Positions 8,781 through 11,895 of a DNA stretch of 11,895 bases are shown piece by piece. Below the pieces are notes generated by a model, which worked only from the letters and a program-made list of their open reading frames with translations, was not told where the DNA came from and searched no databases. Source of the DNA: Larix sibirica (taxonomy: Eukaryota > Streptophyta > Pinopsida > Pinales > Pinaceae). Numbering within the stretch: position 1 is the first letter of the stretch; every line of letters starts with the position of its first letter. The stretch spans positions 1-11,895 of the forward strand of contig NWUY0303908501.1 in the NCBI GenBank assembly GCA_004151065.3, given 5' to 3'. Both the position numbers and the translations under genes were made by a program.

Positions 8781-9690
8781 TGTGAGCATGATGTCTCATT
8801 GCAAACTCGCGTTCATAACTATGATTCTTCTAATAAGAATCCAATCATACCCAATCCATCTTTTTCAGAGATGGGTGGATCCCTCCACATTGAAAAGCCA
8901 CCATTTCTTGTTCTTCTCCACTTTTCGAAGGGAATTTAAAAAAATTCTTCTCATGACCCCCATGCATGAGCAACTCATAATTCTAGAATTTTTAATGACC
9001 TCGCTCAAGCTCCTTATGCCATGTTGGCATTGGAAGTCATCTAAAGCTTCCCCTTACAATGAAAGGTGTTAATAAACATGATCGTATATGTGGATCTATC
9101 CGACTCAAATGGCATCGCTTTCCCTCGTGATCAATCTACCCCTATTCTCCCTTCTCAAGTGGATTTTCATATTCATGTTAAGTCACAAGGAATTAACATC
9201 TACCGATGCATAGTCGATGAGGGTTCTTATACTTGTGTTATGTTTATCTCTTGTTTTAAAGCCTTGAGTTTTCCTAATTTAGCCCCCTCACATACTATGT
9301 TACAATCCTTTGAAGGTAATGTGGTTTAGCTTAAGGAGATCATTCACTCTTTTCCTATTGATTTTTGGAGAGAAGACAGTAAACACCGATGTTGATGTGG
9401 TTGATTCAACATTAGATTATAATCTTATTTTAGGAATAAGTTGGACATATTCTATGAAAGGCGTTTTCTCATCAACCTTCCATGCAATTTTTTCTCCTCA
9501 TGAAGGGAAAGCGGTCACCATCGATCAACCAGAATTTTGCACAACTAAGTCAAAGGATCCAAATGGAAAAAATGTTCTTCTCCCTAGTTCTTCCAACCCA
9601 ATATATTCTAGTGTTGGGGTGGTATTCTTTAAGGATTATTCCTTAATGGGTACCTTCCCTATCTCATCACCACTATGTTATGTGGCATAA
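8781..9690 (+). pseudogene. Retroelement aspartic protease, degenerate
   Basis: This region follows gag directly and would process the polyprotein. One frame runs 8781-9362 (CEHDVSLQTRVHNYD, HIEKPPFLVLLHF, AQAPYAMLALEV, then PSQVDFHIHVKSQGINIY). The active-site loop is RCIVDEGSYTCVM, with the catalytic Asp at 9216-9218. An extra T near 9363 (TTTTTGG) moves the reading to the next frame: EKTVNTDVDVVDSTLDYNLILG, where the hydrophobic-ILG motif (9421-9435) pairs with the active site as in retropepsins, then FSPHEGKAVTIDQPEF. The frame ends at TAA 9688-9690. The loop is D-E-G rather than the usual D-T/S-G. I recall the same D-E-G in related plant elements, so it may be a family trait and not damage. 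Stops near 8937, 8970, 9039 and 9060, plus a TAG near 9328, confirm decay. Confidence 0.85.
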
Positions 9691-9819
9691 TCTTTGATTC
9701 ATATAGTGTCTTTGATACATATTGGATCATCATCTATTTCACATGACATTACTCTATTGAAAACATCTAATGGGTTTGATAAAGGTATTGTTCCAAACTC
9801 TTATGTGCTTTCTAGGGGA

Positions 9820-9984
9820 AAGTCACCAATCATGACAAGTCATATTGGAGACAAATCACTAGTCATTGCAAGTCATGCTAGAGACAAGCCGCCATCTTTT
9901 GCAAGTCACACTGGGGGCAAGCCATTAGCTATTACAAGACATGTTGGGGGAGAGCCACTATCGATTGTAGTTCATGATGGGAGA
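9820..9984 (+). repeat. Five-copy 33-bp in-frame minisatellite (11-residue repeat)
   Basis: Exactly five 33-bp units lie at 9820, 9853, 9886, 9919 and 9952 with no indels. They encode KSPIMTSHIGD, KSLVIASHARD, KPPSFASHTGG, KPLAITRHVGG and EPLSIVVHDGR, consensus K-P/S-x-x-I-x-S-H-x-G-D/G. The His at position 8 is invariant. The repeat lies between protease and the missing reverse transcriptase, a linker region where length changes are tolerated. Confidence 0.92.
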
Positions 9985-10061
9985 ATGAATATGGTTGAGT
10001 ATGAATCTAGACTCTTAGATCTCAAAAGACCAGAATCCCCTTCTCCATTGAAATATCCTTC

Positions 10062-10069
10062 TTTATATA
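10062..10069 (+). promoter_or_regulatory. TATA-like box in LTR-like copy B
   Basis: TTTATATAG sits at the same place as in copy A, within an 18-base identical block. It overlaps the last codons of the post-protease frame. If this repeat is an LTR, this would be the core promoter. Confidence 0.33.
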
Positions 10070-10174
10070 GATTAATGGAGAAGATTGTAGGATGAATCTA
10101 GAGTCCTAGAACTTAGTGAACTATGAGTCGTGTATGAGTTCCCAAGCTCATAACGTAGAGGATCCATCTCAATT

Positions 10175-10277
10175 ATTTTTCATCTCCTCAAAACATTATC
10201 ATTCTAGAATAAATGAGGAATTCGAGCATGTTCATGTCCTCAAAACTTTCTCATGCTACAAGATATGAGGAAATCAA
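10175..10277 (+). repeat. Two-copy 52-bp tandem repeat inside LTR-like copy B
   Basis: The units run from about 10175 and from 10226. They carry CATCTCCTCAAAAC, TCATTCTAGAA-like sequence and ATGAGGAAATCAA, the same unit as at 3473-3627. Confidence 0.75.
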
Positions 10278-10383
10278 GGATAGAAATGAGTGTTTCAATA
10301 ATATAATATTGATAGGTTCTCAAGGTGTTTCTAGGGTGGAAAATACTGGTATAAAAGATACCCTCTAATGATTCCCCCATTTC

Positions 10384-10416
10384 TTCTAGAATGAGAAAGT
10401 TTGAGGAGATGAACAT
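10384..10416 (-). repeat. Inverted single unit of the 52-bp repeat
   Basis: These 33 bases (TTCTAGAATGAGAAAG, then TTTGAGGAGATGAACAT) are the reverse complement of the repeat unit seen at 3526-3559, with only a few differences. The piece lies between copy B and partial copy C, and could pair with the direct units at 10180-10262. Confidence 0.8.
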
Positions 10417-10547
10417 ACTTTATTTCCTCAAAACATGCTCATTATAGAAGATATAAGGAAATCAAGGGTAGAAGTGGGTGTTTTAGCAATATGGAATCAA
10501 AAGGTTCTTAATGAGTCTCTAGGGTGGAAAATAATTGTATAACACCC
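10417..10547 (+). repeat. Partial third copy (C) of the LTR-like repeat
   Basis: It begins inside a 52-bp unit (TTTCCTCAAAACATGCTCATTATAG) and runs through GGAAATCAAGGGTAGAAGTG, AAAGGTTCTTAATGAGTCTC and AGGGTGGAAAATAATTGTATAA to CACCCC. It thus repeats the 3' third of copies A and B. Similarity stops at about 10547. Confidence 0.75.
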
Positions 10548-10989
10548 CACTAAGAGGACCTATAGGTTCCTTCACATGTTCATTAGCATATATCACATAT
10601 CCTTGTTCATAGAATCCATCTCCAACTGTTATTCTTACCCTTTCCAATTTTATTTGGGGGGCATCACAACTAGCTTCTCATGACCTACATTTTTTCCATA
10701 AAACATGATATGGTTAGTAACACTACCTATAAAAAAGTAAAATTGTTAGTTTTTCACATATTTTACATCAAAATCCCTAAAAATCAAATAATTTTTTCAA
10801 AAATCCAAAAACATTTTAAGTATTTGCAAAGATGTTCTTACAAATGGGGATCATTAGGACCCTAGGGGACATGCTAGATATATTTCATGCATGAATTGCA
10901 TGCCTACATAAGGGAGTTTTTCTATGACAACAATATTCTCTCCCCACCAATCAAAGAAATTAGGGCTAATGGAACTCATAGGAAAATCA
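10548..10989. other. Stretch without a recognisable gene, before the CACTA end
   Basis: No coding or RNA feature is supported. The 61-codon frame at 10680-10865 is low-complexity K/I/F-rich translation of AT-rich DNA. A G6 run lies near 10657. The sequence just before the transposon end is AAAATCA, so a 3-bp target duplication, if any, would be TCA (10987-10989). Confidence 0.4.
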
Positions 10990-11010
10990 CACTACAAGGA
11001 AAAGAGCCTG

Positions 11011-11151
11011 TAGCAGAGGTCATAGCAGAGGTTTTTAGTGTTACAATATTGGCAAAATTTTTCAAGAAAAAATATGCTACGAACTCTGCCAATGGTAGCG
11101 GATGTTTTAACTAAAAAAACTTGATTACAGGAGGTTTTAGCAGATGTTTTT
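11011..11151. repeat. First class of subterminal repeats (TAGCRGAKGTTTT)
   Basis: Direct copies lie at 11011 (TAGCAGAGGT), 11023 (TAGCAGAGGTTTTTA), 11096 (TAGCGGATGTTTTA) and 11138 (TAGCAGATGTTTTTT). Partly inverted sequence lies near 11076-11090 (GCTACGAACTCTGCC). Motifs of this TAGCNGNNGTTTT type are what I expect just inside plant CACTA ends. Confidence 0.65.
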
Positions 11152-11746
11152 TACCGATGCGCTTTGTTGAAAATAAGTGCACCGATGTGTAGCTTACTAA
11201 ATTGCACTAGTGATGTACGATATAAATAATCTGCACCGATGCACACAAATAGATCGAGCACCAGAGAGCACCAAATTTCAATGCCGCACCAGTGCTTACG
11301 TATAGCTTATACACACCGGTGCTTATGTTCAACAAAAATGCACCAATAAGATATTTTATGTCATATGCACCATAAATTTTTAATATTTTAAAACTTTAAC
11401 AATGTTGTCTATTTATAATAGCGCCCCAGTGCATACAAAATATTAAAATGGATCGGTGCATTTAAACAATTAAAATGCACTGGTGTGATTAATTACAAAA
11501 AGCATTGGTGTTTAAAAGCTATAAAAAATCCCAGTGCATATAAACAATTAAAAAAAGCACCGATGCACTTAACAAACCAAAACACACTGGTAAATGCGAC
11601 TGAGACATGGAAATTTTTATTTTTTAAATTTAATGGTGCATTTAATTTACATTGGATTGCCAGGAATATCATTTATATAAATGCACTACTGTGTATAATT
11701 CGAACAAATGCACTGGTGCAACATCAAGTACCAAAAGCACCATAGA
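11151..11746. repeat. Phased array of about 20 GCACYRGTGC palindromic motifs, period about 27 bp
   Basis: Starts of matches, aligned on the 10-mer GCACYRGTGC, are 11151, 11179, 11204, 11233, 11258, 11286, 11313, 11340, 11367, 11423, 11450, 11477, 11502, 11528, 11557, 11584, 11630, 11683, 11710 and 11737. Spacings are 25-29 bp, except three gaps near twice that (56, 46 and 53). The best sites (GCACCAGTGC 11286, GCACTGGTGC 11710, GCACCGATGC 11233 and 11557) are near or true palindromes. Spacers are AT-rich and mostly unrelated, except AAACAATTAAAA, which recurs before 11477 and 11557. This looks like an array of protein-binding sites, not a simple satellite. Confidence 0.85.
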
Positions 11747-11895
11747 TGAATATTTGAACAGTGACTACTGACATTACAGTGAAATATCTATATTATATTT
11801 TCCATTTTTTTAATTCCATTATTCATCATAAATTGAATTTTTTCTTAGTATTATTTATTTCAATTTTAATTATTTTGTTTGTTTGGATTAATTTC
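11747..11895. other. AT-rich end of window
   Basis: The motif array stops at about 11746 and the remaining sequence is T-rich and featureless, presumably the interior of the CACTA-like element. No open frame or motif is supported. Confidence 0.4.

Larger units (their letters stand above)
9694..10095 (+). pseudogene. Post-protease spacer frame with 11-residue repeats, fused to LTR-like sequence
   Basis: This 133-codon open frame continues in the same frame as the second half of the protease, separated by a single TAA (9688-9690), so it was probably part of the same polyprotein. It begins MIHIVSLIHIGSSSISHDI, then LLKTSNGFDKGIVPNSYVLS, followed by five tandem 11-residue units (9820-9984). The last 20-odd codons (KYPSLYRLMEKIVG) are translated from LTR-like copy B and end at a stop inside it. 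In intact Ty3/gypsy elements the reverse transcriptase follows a spacer like this. Here it is missing, replaced by the repeat. I do not recognise a function for the spacer. Confidence 0.6.
10032..10370 (+). repeat. LTR-like dispersed repeat, copy B
   Basis: This is a direct-orientation counterpart of 3331-3730. Similarity begins at about AGAATCCCCTTCTCC and ends at about GGTATAAAAGATACCCTCTAA. It starts inside the open frame that follows the protease, so the junction joins retroelement coding sequence straight to the middle of the repeat. That fits either an internal deletion removing RT, RNase H, integrase and the front of a 3' LTR, or insertion of a fragment of an unrelated element. Copy B has two 52-bp units (10175-10277) against three in copy A. 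Confidence 0.65.
10990..11895 (+). mobile_element. Left end of a CACTA (En/Spm-like) DNA transposon, running off the window
   Basis: CACTACAAGGAAA at 10990-11002 matches the terminal inverted repeat typical of plant CACTA transposons (CACTACAAGAAAA-like). As in that superfamily, the terminus is followed by crowded short subterminal repeats: TAGCAGAGGTTT-like motifs at 11011-11151 and GCACYRGTGC-like motifs at 11151-11745. In En/Spm such motifs bind the TNPA-type transposase protein. The other terminus, a mirror ending in CTTGTAGTG, is not in the window, and no transposase reading is visible. The 75-codon (10887-11114) and 86-codon (11485-11745) frames are not convincing genes. The element could be autonomous or a deleted derivative. 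Confidence 0.65.

Overview
The window looks like intergenic DNA from a large, repeat-rich plant genome. It is AT-rich, has no intact host gene, rRNA or tRNA that I can recognise, and is filled with decayed transposable elements. The Ty3/gypsy proteins resemble, from memory, gag-pro and integrase proteins common in gymnosperms, so a conifer or relative is my best guess. The sequence alone does not prove that.

Layout. (1) Positions 779-2309 (+) hold the 3' part of a Ty3/gypsy pol: a zinc-finger remnant, an integrase core with a C-terminal domain, then a second RNase H of the archaeal-like type (aRNH) lying after the integrase. Everything is broken by stops and frameshifts. (2) Positions 2310-3330 hold nothing I can name. 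(3) Positions 3331-3730 hold a TATA-containing, LTR-like repeat (copy A) with an internal 52-bp tandem repeat. (4) Positions 3731-6628 hold no convincing gene. They carry a weak 46-49 bp repeat, a C9 tract, a clean five-copy 57-bp tandem repeat and T-rich sequence before gag. (5) Positions 6629-9690 (+) hold a degenerate gag followed by an aspartic protease. (6) Positions 9694-10095 are an open frame that carries five 11-residue repeats and then runs into the second LTR-like repeat. (7) Positions 10032-10547 hold LTR-like copy B and a partial copy C, with a 33-bp inverted unit between them. (8) From 10990 to the window end is the probable left end of a CACTA (En/Spm-like) DNA transposon. It has two classes of subterminal repeat, one of them a striking array of GCACYRGTGC-like palindromes spaced about 27 bp apart.

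The reverse transcriptase and the usual retroviral RNase H are absent. The integrase-aRNH end lies upstream of the gag-protease end, both on the + strand. This fits two neighbouring, truncated, head-to-tail retroelements (possibly one family) later hit by other insertions. No gene here is likely to make a working product. The points of interest are the domain order of the retroelement, the several minisatellites, and the phased motif array of the CACTA-like end.
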